Assembly (NCBI GenBank): GCA_017936245.1
Contig: JAGBFY010000016.1
Span: 1 to 7,312 of the forward strand
Source of the DNA: Kiritimatiellia bacterium
GTDB taxonomy: Bacteria > Verrucomicrobiota > Kiritimatiellia > RFP12 > UBA1067
Length of the DNA: 7,312 nt
Direction: 5' to 3'
Positions 1 through 5,887 of this stretch are shown here, piece by piece. Both the position numbers and the translations under genes were made by a program. A model generated the notes under the pieces. It made no database searches and was not told where the DNA came from. It worked only from the letters and a program-made list of their open reading frames with translations. Positions within the stretch are counted from its first letter, which is position 1, and every line of letters starts with the position of its first letter.

Positions 1-418
1 CAACGTCAGCCTTCACGCCGTTCTTCTTGAGATAACGCTTCACGAGACCGACAGCCTCGGTTGAGATGCGCTTGCCCTTGAGATCCTTGACCGTCTTGAT
101 CTTGGAGTCGTTCGGAACCGCAAGAACCCAACGAACCGGATTGGACGTGGCCTTGGAGTAGTTGAGCTCGCAGACCTCCTGGACATCCGACCCGTTCTCG
201 TACACCCAGTCGTATCCGCAAATGCCGGCATCAAGAAGACCTAGCTCCACATAGCGGCTCATCTCCTGCGGACGAAGAAGGCGGCACTTGATACCCGGAT
301 CGTCGATGGAGGGAATGTAGCTCCGCGATGAACACGAGACATTGAAACCCGCGCGCTTGAACAGCGCGAAGGTCGATTCCTGCAAACTTCCTTTCGGAAG
401 ACCGATAACTATAGCCAT
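1..418 (-). CDS. hisG: ATP phosphoribosyltransferase HisG, N-terminal part (cut by window edge)
   Basis: HisG catalyses the first step of histidine synthesis, joining ATP and PRPP to give phosphoribosyl-ATP in the cytoplasm. The 139 visible codons begin MAIVIGLPKGSLQES, the usual HisG opening with the K-G-S/R-L element. They continue with LLDAGICGYDWV (residues 61-72), the family's G-x-x-D-x-G-I-x-G-x-D segment, then VRWVLAVP (95-102) and GKRISTEAVGLVKRYL (115-130). The PRPP-binding loop and any C-terminal regulatory domain lie beyond the left edge, so long versus short form cannot be settled. The start is the ATG at 418-416, about 36 bases from the predicted transcription start; the ribosome site is weak (AGAGAAAG-like). 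It follows the UDG-like gene on the same strand but has its own promoter at 461-489. The family assignment is secure. Confidence 0.93.
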   Translation of the reverse strand, partial: MAIVIGLPKGSLQESTFALFKRAGFNVSCSSRSYIPSIDDPGIKCRLLRPQEMSRYVELGLLDAGICGYDWVYENGSDVQEVCELNYSKATSNPVRWVLAVPNDSKIKTVKDLKGKRISTEAVGLVKRYLKKNGVKADV

Positions 419-460
419 CTACTGTACTTTCTCTAAACAACTAAGAAAAAAACGGGACAT

Positions 461-489
461 ATTATATCAAACTGACGGAACCTCTGCAA
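461..489 (-). promoter_or_regulatory. Sigma-70-type promoter of hisG
   Basis: Read on the minus strand, a perfect TATAAT (466-461) is preceded by exactly 17 bases and TTGCAG (489-484), which matches the first three bases of TTGACA. The predicted start falls near 453-454, about 36 bases before the hisG ATG. Seven T residues (452-446) follow at the start of the transcript. Seen directly as sequence; activity is inferred. Confidence 0.75.
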
Positions 490-516
490 GGTCTCCACAA
501 CCGGAAAGTTGAGACC
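490..516 (-). other. Hairpin abutting the hisG -35 element
   Basis: Minus-strand GGTCTC and GAGACC pair perfectly, with an inner AAC/GTT pairing and a TTTCCG loop; three bases (GTG) bulge on the 3' side. The hairpin ends directly at the -35 hexamer of the hisG promoter. No U-tract follows immediately, so it is not a classic intrinsic terminator. It may help end the galE/UDG-like transcript or be incidental. Confidence 0.4.
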
Positions 517-549
517 GATCCAAGATTACCGCTCTGGCAGAACACGGCA

Positions 550-572
550 TTTGACAGGATCACACCGTCAAA
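550..572 (-). other. Hairpin over the stop codon of the UDG-like gene
   Basis: TTTGAC and GTCAAA pair over six bases, with a further GG/CC inside and one bulged U on the 3' arm; the loop is TGTGAT. It covers the TGA stop at 570-568. No U-run follows. It could be a weak transcript 3' end or stability element. Confidence 0.35.
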
Positions 573-1182
573 TTCGTGCGACTGCGGATTTTATGTCGTT
601 CCACATATCCATTTTGGCATCTCTCATGCGGGGAGAGCCTTCCTGAAAATGTGAAAATATGAAATCAGGCGAGAATGTCATCATCGCCGGAGCGCCATCC
701 ACCCAACCTCCGCGGACTGCCTTTGCGGTCGGATAACGCTGCTTCAACGCATCTGAACCCAAAAGGACATAGACCTTCGCCTTGCGTTCCTCGTTCAGAC
801 AAATCACCACGTCGGACTTGATTTTCCGGATGGCGGCAAATATCTTCTCCATCGCCTCCGTGCCTGCCGGGGAAAGCGGACGCCCCGTGAAGAACGCAAT
901 GTCACACAGAGGACCCGACGGTTTGGGAGCGGCAGGAGCGCTGTCAGCCGCTTGCGGACTGGATTGAGGTGCCTGCGTTGTTTGAGGAACCTGCACTTTC
1001 CTCGTTTCAGTCTGCGGCACGGGCGCAGGAGAATTCGGTACAGCAGCTTTCGGAGCCGGTTTCGCTTTCGGTGCCTTTTCAACCGTCGGCGGCACAAGAA
1101 GCGCACGGTCTATCTCAACCGTGCGTGTTCCCAACTCTCTTTCAAGTTCAAGATTCTCAAGTATCTGATCAAAGATATCCAT
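568..1182 (-). CDS. Small protein resembling family-4 uracil-DNA glycosylase without its catalytic motifs
   Basis: This is a 204-residue protein with three parts. Residues 1-30 (MDIFDQILENLELERELGTR, then TVEIDRALL) resemble the N-terminal helix and 'G-x-R-x-V-x-x-D/S' segment found ahead of some bacterial family-4 uracil-DNA glycosylases. Residues 31-90 are a Pro/Ala/Lys/Gln-rich, probably disordered linker. Residues 91-204 read like a condensed glycosylase core: GRPLSPAG (100-107, compare GRPFVGPAG), AKVYVLLGSDAL (135-146, compare PKVIVALGxTA), VRGGW (156-160, compare RGRW), TFSPDF (169-174, compare TYHPAY) and MWNDIKSAV (193-201, compare WEDLxAV). The GEAPG active-site motif is absent, the motif-B His is Ser171, and only Cys93 and Cys128 remain, so a four-Cys 4Fe-4S site is impossible. 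The ATG at 1182 lies 13 bases after the galE stop with a GAGAG element upstream; an in-frame ATG at 1215 would overlap galE and has no ribosome site. It is probably co-transcribed with galE. The relationship is by eye; catalytic activity is unlikely. Confidence 0.55.
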   Translation of the reverse strand: MDIFDQILENLELERELGTRTVEIDRALLVPPTVEKAPKAKPAPKAAVPNSPAPVPQTETRKVQVPQTTQAPQSSPQAADSAPAAPKPSGPLCDIAFFTGRPLSPAGTEAMEKIFAAIRKIKSDVVICLNEERKAKVYVLLGSDALKQRYPTAKAVRGGWVDGAPAMMTFSPDFIFSHFQEGSPRMRDAKMDMWNDIKSAVARI

Positions 1183-1195
1183 GAACGTCAAACTC

Positions 1196-2224
1196 TCAGA
1201 ATCCCTTGAACCCATATGGATTCATGGACTGCCAGCGCCAAAGGTCTTCGCACATCTTCTCGATGCCGCGCTCAGCCTTCCAGCCAAGCTCCTTCGCCGC
1301 GAACGACGGATCAGCCCAGACCTCTCCGACATCGCCGGGACGACGAGCCTTGATCGCATAAGGAACCTTCTTTCCGGAAGCCTTTTCGAACGCCTTGACG
1401 ATCTGAAGCACGGAATAGCCGTTTCCGGTACCGAGGTTTATGACCTTGAGACCGTACTTCTTTGCCTTTCCGAGACGTTCCACCGCCTTGAGATGTGCAT
1501 TGGCGAGATCGACCACGTGGATGTAGTCGCGAATGCCCGTGCCGTCCGGCGTAGGATAGTCGTCACCGAACACTGCAAGCTTTTTGAGACGGCCGATCGC
1601 CACCTGCGCAACATAGGGAAGAAGGTTGTTCGGAATGCCTGCCGGATCCTCGCCGATAAGCCCGCTCTCATGTGCTCCAATCGGATTGAAGTAGCGAAGA
1701 AGGATTACGTTCCAGGAAGGATCAGCCTTCTGCACATCCTTGAACACCTGCTCCATCATCAGCTTCGTCCAGCCATAGGCATTGGTGCAGCCTGGCGTGG
1801 GGAAATCCTCGCGGATCGGTACGGAGGGAGGCTGGCCATACACTGTCGCGCTGGAGGAGAACACGATATTCTTGCATCCGTGCGCCGCAAGCACCTTCAG
1901 CAGCGTGAACGTTCCGCCGAGATTGTTCTCGTAGTACTTCAGGGGAATCTGGGTGGATTCGCCGACAGCCTTCAACGCCGCAAAGTGGATCGTGGCATCA
2001 AAAGGAGCCTCTGCGGAAACGATCTTGTCGAGCTTCTTCTCGTCGCGGATATCCGCCTTGTAGAACTTAACGGTTCTGCCCGTGATCTTCTTCACCCTCT
2101 TGAGGGACTCCTTGGACGAATTGCAGAGGTTGTCGACTACGACAACTTCATGTCCGGCATTGAGGAGTTCCACACACGTATGGCTGCCGATGAATCCGGC
2201 GCCGCCTGTCACAAAAACCTTCAT
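1196..2224 (-). CDS. galE: UDP-glucose 4-epimerase GalE
   Basis: GalE interconverts UDP-glucose and UDP-galactose (Leloir pathway and supply of galactosyl donors for surface polysaccharide) with tightly bound NAD, as a cytoplasmic extended short-chain dehydrogenase. Of 342 residues (E. coli about 338), the N-terminal Rossmann motif is VTGGAGFIGSH (5-15), D31 ends the second strand to bind the NAD ribose, and FSSSATVYG (122-130) supplies catalytic Ser125. YGWTK (150-154) supplies Tyr150 and Lys154. RYFNPIGAH (177-185), GIRDYIHVVDLA (230-241) and RRPGDVGE (294-301) are typical of the substrate half. The residue just before W303, where E. coli has the gating Tyr299, is Val302, which may widen the pocket. 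The ATG at 2224 follows GGTGAG. A strong RNA hairpin (2280-2246) lies 21 bases upstream of the ATG. It sits between efp and the UDG-like gene. Confidence 0.95.
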   Translation of the reverse strand: MKVFVTGGAGFIGSHTCVELLNAGHEVVVVDNLCNSSKESLKRVKKITGRTVKFYKADIRDEKKLDKIVSAEAPFDATIHFAALKAVGESTQIPLKYYENNLGGTFTLLKVLAAHGCKNIVFSSSATVYGQPPSVPIREDFPTPGCTNAYGWTKLMMEQVFKDVQKADPSWNVILLRYFNPIGAHESGLIGEDPAGIPNNLLPYVAQVAIGRLKKLAVFGDDYPTPDGTGIRDYIHVVDLANAHLKAVERLGKAKKYGLKVINLGTGNGYSVLQIVKAFEKASGKKVPYAIKARRPGDVGEVWADPSFAAKELGWKAERGIEKMCEDLWRWQSMNPYGFKGF

Positions 2225-2245
2225 ATCTCACCCATCTATCTGCAT

Positions 2246-2280
2246 GACGGCAAACAGTTGAAACACAACCGTCTGCCGCC
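2246..2280 (-). other. 15-bp RNA hairpin in the efp-galE intergenic leader
   Basis: On the minus strand GGCGGCAGACGGTTG (2280-2266), a five-base loop TGTTT and CAACTGTTTGCCGTC (2260-2246) form a 15-bp stem. Twelve pairs are Watson-Crick and three are G-U in minus-strand RNA; on the plus strand those three would be A-C mismatches. No U-tract follows, so it is not a standard intrinsic terminator. It lies 33 bases after the efp stop and 21 bases before the galE ATG. It could protect the efp mRNA 3' end, be a processing site, or control galE. Confidence 0.65.
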
Positions 2281-2312
2281 AAACGCAATCTGCTTTGATA
2301 ACCGCCCAGATT

Positions 2313-2888
2313 TTACTTCGTGGCGGTACGGTCGTTGTACTCTCCGGTCTCCGTATTGATACGGATCACATCGCCCTCGTTGATGAAGAGCGGCACGGGG
2401 AGCGTGTATCCGCCTTCAACCGTGGCTGGCTTGGTGACCTTGCCGGAAGCAGTGTTGCCCTTCACGCCAGGCTCGACGTTGATGACCTTGCGCGTAACGA
2501 GCTGTGGAAGGCCGATGCCGATGACCTTGTCGTTGAAGAAGAGAGCGGAGACTTCCATCTCATCCATGAGGAAGTACTTCTTGTCGCCCATCACGTCGGC
2601 AGAGACGCGGATTTCCTCGAAGTTCTCGTCCGTGAACACGTATGCGGTACCATCATCGTAGGAATACGTGACATCGCGCTGCACGAGCTCAGGCTTCTCG
2701 AACTTGTCGCCGGAACGGTAGCTGCGGCTCATTCCACCGCCGCTGATCATGTTGCGCAGCTTGCAGTTGTAGATCGCCTGACCCTTGCCCGGCTTGGAGA
2801 AATCGAATTCCGTGATTTCCCACGGTTCCCCGTCGATCAAAAGTTTAACGCCCTTATGCAGTTCTCCGGCGCCAATAACCTCGCCCAT
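2313..2888 (-). CDS. efp: Translation elongation factor P
   Basis: EF-P binds between the P and E sites of the ribosome and relieves stalling at consecutive prolines. The 191-residue length matches the family (E. coli 188). The N-terminal KOW-like domain (about 1-65) carries FSKPGKGQA (30-38), with Lys35 at the position modified by beta-lysylation in E. coli; no modification enzyme is encoded here. Two OB-fold domains follow: YSYDDGTAYVFTDENFEEI (75-93) in the first, PGVKGNT and PATVEGG leading to VPLFINEGDVIRINTETGEY in the last. The ATG at 2888 is backed by a strong ribosome site, AAGGAGT (2900-2894), five bases upstream. Transcription likely starts near 2923-2924 from the promoter at 2930-2958, separately from fabG. 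galE lies 88 bases downstream and may be read in part from the same promoter. Confidence 0.97.
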   Translation of the reverse strand: MGEVIGAGELHKGVKLLIDGEPWEITEFDFSKPGKGQAIYNCKLRNMISGGGMSRSYRSGDKFEKPELVQRDVTYSYDDGTAYVFTDENFEEIRVSADVMGDKKYFLMDEMEVSALFFNDKVIGIGLPQLVTRKVINVEPGVKGNTASGKVTKPATVEGGYTLPVPLFINEGDVIRINTETGEYNDRTATK

Positions 2889-2929
2889 TTCTTACTCCTT
2901 ATTCTTTGTTGTATGAAAAATTTCCGTAA

Positions 2930-2958
2930 ATTATACCGAAAAAGCCGTTTCTCCGCAA
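2930..2958 (-). promoter_or_regulatory. Sigma-70-type promoter of efp
   Basis: A perfect TATAAT (2935-2930) is spaced 17 bases from TTGCGG (2958-2953). The predicted start is near 2923-2924, giving a leader of about 35 bases with the strong AAGGAGT site. The -35 lies inside the 3' arm of the hairpin that follows fabG. Confidence 0.8.
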
Positions 2959-2990
2959 CCTCTGCAAACCCATGCGGATTGCGGAAAAAC
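2939..2990 (-). terminator. Probable intrinsic terminator of fabG
   Basis: Twelve bases after the fabG stop, GTTTTTCCGCAA (2990-2979) pairs with TTGCGGAGAAAC (2958-2947) over 12 positions, one of them U-G in the sense RNA. The loop is 20 bases. GGCTTTTT (2946-2939) follows, giving a short U-tract. The long loop and two-base gap before the U-tract make it imperfect. It overlaps the efp promoter. Confidence 0.5.
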
Positions 2991-3001
2991 AGCTGCTTCA
3001 T

Positions 3002-3766
3002 TTAGCCGATCATGCCGCCGTTGACAGAGATGATCTGGCCGGTGATGTATTCAGCCGCTGGGGATGCAAGGAACGCCACGCAGTTGGCGATATCCTCGGC
3101 GGTGCCGAAGCGCTTGAGCGGGATCGTATCCATGTACGCCTTCTTCACGTCATCAGGCAGGACATCCGTCATCTTCGACTGGATGAAACCGGGGGCGACC
3201 GCGTTGCAGCGGATGTTGCGGGAGCCGAGCTCCTTGGCGGTGGTCTTTGTGAGGGAGATCACGCCACCCTTCGAGGCCGTATAGTTAGCCTGACCGGCAT
3301 TGCCCATGATTCCGACGACGGATGCGAGGTTGATGATCGTTCCGCCGAGCTGCGAGCCGTCCTCAGCCTTGTTCTTCATCATCGGACGCGCAACGGCGCG
3401 TGTGAAGAGGAACGTGCCCTTGAGATTCACGTTGATGACGGCATCCCAGTCGTCGTCGCTCATGCGCATAAGAAGACCGTCCTTGGTGATGCCCGCGTTG
3501 TTGACCATGATGTCAACCCTGCCGAACTTGGCGAGAACTTCCTTGACGCAACCGTCGACCTCCTGAGAGACAGCGACGTTGCATCCAAGCGCAAGCGCCT
3601 CGGAACCTGCCGCCGCAACAGCCGCAACTGTCTCAGCGCACCATTCGGCGTTGAGGTCGATAACCGCAACCTTCGCGCCCTCGGATGCGAGCTTAACCGC
3701 GATCTTCTGACCGATTCCCCGCGCCGCCCCAGTGACGATCGCAACCTTGCCATTCAAACTGCCCAT
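3002..3766 (-). CDS. fabG: 3-oxoacyl-[acyl-carrier-protein] reductase FabG
   Basis: FabG reduces beta-ketoacyl-ACP in the fatty-acid elongation cycle as a cytoplasmic tetramer of short-chain dehydrogenase subunits. Its 254 residues contain the cofactor loop TGAARGIG (12-19), NNAG (89-92), the FabG-typical ITKDGLLMRMSDDDWDAV (93-110), catalytic Asn114, Ser149, Tyr162 and Lys166 (YTASK 162-166), and the closing ITGQIISVNGG. VIDLNA (35-40) places Asp37 at the end of the second strand; in this superfamily an acid there usually favours NAD(H), whereas classic FabG uses NADPH. A related catabolic dehydrogenase is therefore a minor alternative. The ATG at 3766 has AAAGGA (3780-3775) eight bases upstream. 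It starts 30 bases after the antiporter's restored stop, so it may be the last gene of the potB-potC-antiporter unit. No acpP, fabD or fabH lies beside it. Confidence 0.88.
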   Translation of the reverse strand: MGSLNGKVAIVTGAARGIGQKIAVKLASEGAKVAVIDLNAEWCAETVAAVAAAGSEALALGCNVAVSQEVDGCVKEVLAKFGRVDIMVNNAGITKDGLLMRMSDDDWDAVINVNLKGTFLFTRAVARPMMKNKAEDGSQLGGTIINLASVVGIMGNAGQANYTASKGGVISLTKTTAKELGSRNIRCNAVAPGFIQSKMTDVLPDDVKKAYMDTIPLKRFGTAEDIANCVAFLASPAAEYITGQIISVNGGMIG

Positions 3767-3796
3767 GTTCTTGTTCCTTTCAGGTTTCTTTTATTT

Positions 3797-5073
3797 TTAG
3801 GTTTGCGCATTGCGCTTATACCCATTGGCACTGGCCGTCCAAGCGAAGAGGAACAGCACCATGCCGACGATTGCGAACCCGGCGAAGGAGCAGAGTGTCG
3901 CCCCCCAGCCGTAATGTTCCTTGATGAAAGCGACGCCAATGCCCGACATGACCGTGGATGCATACCCCATGATGCCGGTGAAGCCGTTCGCCATGGCGGC
4001 AGCCTCCTTCGTGCCTGGTTTGCCGCGACGATGCCGATAAGGGCCTGCGGACCGTAGATGAAGAATCCCGCACCCATCAGAAGAACTGTCGCCTGCCATA
4101 TCGGAGCGCCGGACGGAAGATACCAGAAGCCGAACGAGAAGAGAGCGGTCAACAGCATGCAGAAGGCACAGGTGCGCGCACCGCGTCCCTTGAACACCTT
4201 GTCGGTCACCCATCCGGCGAAAACCGTACCGATAATCGCGGCAACCTCGAAGGCTATGATCATGAGACCGCCCTTCGACACGGGGATACCTTTGTACTGC
4301 TTAAGGAACGTGGGCCCCCAGTCAAGAAAACCGAAGCGCACGATGTACACGAAGAAATTCGCAAGCGCAAGCATCCATATCACACGGTTGCCGAAGACGA
4401 GTCGCATGCGGTCTTTCGTGGTCAGCGCAGACCCCTGATCGTCACTGCGGGCGTTCTCGATCTCGAGCTCCGGAAGCCCCGCTTCCTTGGGGGACTCCTT
4501 CACGAAGAAAAGACAGAAAACCGCGATCGCGGCCGCCATAACCGCAGGCACCCAGAAGCACCAGCGCCAACCGAACCCAAGAGCGAGAAGAGCCGAACAC
4601 AGACCGAGCGCCATTACCGCGCCGAAGCTGTGCGAAGTGTTCCATATCGACATCTTGGTGGCCAGCTCACGCGGGTGGATCCAGTGAGTGAGCATCTTCG
4701 CACAAGGCGGAAAACCCATTCCCTGCGTCCATCCGTTTATGATCCAAAATACGGCAAAGAGGACAGACAGCGACGTGCAGCCGAACACGAAGTTCATCAA
4801 AGCAGAAAGCGCGAGTCCCACAAACATGAATATGCGCCCGTTCAGCCTGTCCGCCCAGAATCCGTTCACGAAACGGCTCAAGCCGTACACGACACCATGG
4901 ATCGTAAGCATTGTTCCGAGAGCGTAGGTGGAGATGACACCCTCCTCAAGCATCAGCGGCTGGGCCATCGAAAGGTTCTTGCGCGTAAGGTAGAAGAAGG
5001 CATAGGTAACCATACTTCCGATGATGAACTTCCACTGTGCGGACTGAAACTTCTTTTCAACTTCGGGGGTCAT
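3797..5073 (-). pseudogene. Organophosphate:phosphate antiporter (GlpT/UhpT/UhpC family), frameshifted
   Basis: This is a major-facilitator transporter of the organophosphate:Pi antiporter family, which exchanges inorganic phosphate for glycerol-3-phosphate, hexose phosphate or similar across the inner membrane. YLTRKNLSMAQP (28-39) and VYIVRFGFLDWGPTFL (242-257) match the two substrate-phosphate Arg segments of GlpT (Arg31 and Arg246, for Arg45 and Arg269). WNTSHSFG (144-151) keeps the conserved His148, and GWTQGMGFPPC (114-124) is a family signature. After Ala354 (GCA, 4014-4012) the frame breaks; homology resumes in another frame with TKEAAAMANGFTGIMGYAS and runs to a TAA at 3799-3797. Restoring one base, probably an A before CG at 4012/4011, gives 425 residues. 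Uncorrected, the frame runs to 3754 into fabG, with an Arg/Pro/Ser-rich tail replacing the last helices. The ATG at 5073 has AAAGGA (5085-5080), overlapping the potC stop. A decayed gene or a sequencing error are both possible. The substrate cannot be told. Confidence 0.85.
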
Positions 5074-5083
5074 GGCAGATCCT

Positions 5084-5887
5084 TTACTTTCGTGTTGCAG
5101 ATACGCGCCGCTGCTTACGGTTGGACACAAACCTTGATGCCGCCACAAGCACGCACGTGAACACCAGCATCAGGGTTGAAAGGGAATTGATCACCGGCAT
5201 CTGACGGGAGTGCTTGATCATGGAGTATATCTTGAGCGGCAGGGTGTCCGAACCGGGACCTGTCACGAAGAACGTGATCACGAAATCGTCGATAGACAGG
5301 GTGAACGCCAAAAGACCGCCCGCAATTATGCCGGGAAGAAGGATCGGAAGAGTGACCTTGAAGAACGCATACCATGGCGACGCCCCAAGGTCGTACGCGG
5401 CTTCAATGATGCGGTCATCGAAATCCTGAAGGCGCGCCAAAACCGTCATCGTCACGTACGACACGCAGAACGTGACGTGCGCGATGAAGATGGTGAGCAT
5501 GCCGCAGCCTATGCCAATCGCGGTGAACATCATGAGAAGCGAAATGCCCATAAGTATCTCAGGCATGACAAGCGGAGTATATATCATTCCGTAGTGCGCG
5601 GTCTGAAGGCGTCCACGCCAGCGGTGAAGCGCAATCGCCGCCGTTGTCCCAAGAACGCAGGATGCAACGGTGGCTGTTCCGGCAATTATCAGAGACCTCT
5701 CAAACGCCATCCATATCTCACGGTTGGAAGAAGAGAAAAGAGCCCCATACCATTTGAGGGTGAACCCAGCCCATTCTCCGCCGTATTTTGACATATTGAA
5801 CGAGTTTGCTATCAGCACCGCCACAGGCAGATAGAGAAATATCAGCACGAGCGTGAGGACGATGGTGCAGAACTTGCTATGCCTCAT
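5084..5887 (-). CDS. potC: Polyamine-type ABC transporter permease PotC
   Basis: This is the second inner-membrane permease of a spermidine/putrescine-type importer; it pairs with PotB and contacts the ATPase. The 267 residues (E. coli PotC 264) show a first helix at about 8-29, further helices around 64-88, 101-124, 131-152 and 183-207, and a last one near 235-254. The cytoplasmic EAA loop EAAYDLGASPWYAFFKVTLP (162-181) docks the ATPase. SIDDFVITFFVTGPGSDTLP (198-217) is characteristic of PotC rather than of other permeases in the superfamily. The ATG at 5887 overlaps the potB stop as ATGA, and GAGGAGGT (5900-5893) lies inside the end of potB, so translation is probably coupled. The antiporter follows after 10 bases. 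Neither the ATPase (potA) nor the binding protein (potD) is in the window. Substrate is inferred from family; other amines are possible. Confidence 0.87.
   Translation of the reverse strand: MRHSKFCTIVLTLVLIFLYLPVAVLIANSFNMSKYGGEWAGFTLKWYGALFSSSNREIWMAFERSLIIAGTATVASCVLGTTAAIALHRWRGRLQTAHYGMIYTPLVMPEILMGISLLMMFTAIGIGCGMLTIFIAHVTFCVSYVTMTVLARLQDFDDRIIEAAYDLGASPWYAFFKVTLPILLPGIIAGGLLAFTLSIDDFVITFFVTGPGSDTLPLKIYSMIKHSRQMPVINSLSTLMLVFTCVLVAASRFVSNRKQRRVSATRK

Noticed and set aside
231..440. Minus-strand frame overlapping hisG in another phase
   Set aside because: The overlapping HisG frame has clear family motifs from its ATG at 418; this frame has none.
1183..1215. Earlier ATG (1215) for the UDG-like protein
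   Set aside because: It overlaps the galE end by 20 bases and has no ribosome site; the added 11 residues show nothing conserved.
1181..2359. 392-codon open frame on the plus strand opposite galE
   Set aside because: It is exactly antisense to a clear GalE, its translation resembles no family I know, and such frames arise from codon bias of the real gene.
4003..4020. Programmed -1 frameshift in the antiporter
   Set aside because: No slippery heptamer of the X-XXY-YYZ type is present at the junction (CAG GCA CGA AGG); a plain base loss explains it better.
2295..4057. Two long plus-strand open frames (2295-3005 and 2972-4057) opposite efp, fabG and the antiporter
   Set aside because: Both are mirror frames of strongly recognisable minus-strand proteins, cross gene boundaries and have compositions typical of antisense translation.
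5074..5148. Upstream ATG for the antiporter at 5148
   Set aside because: It would overlap the end of potC; the ATG at 5073 has a good ribosome site and gives the normal family N-terminus.
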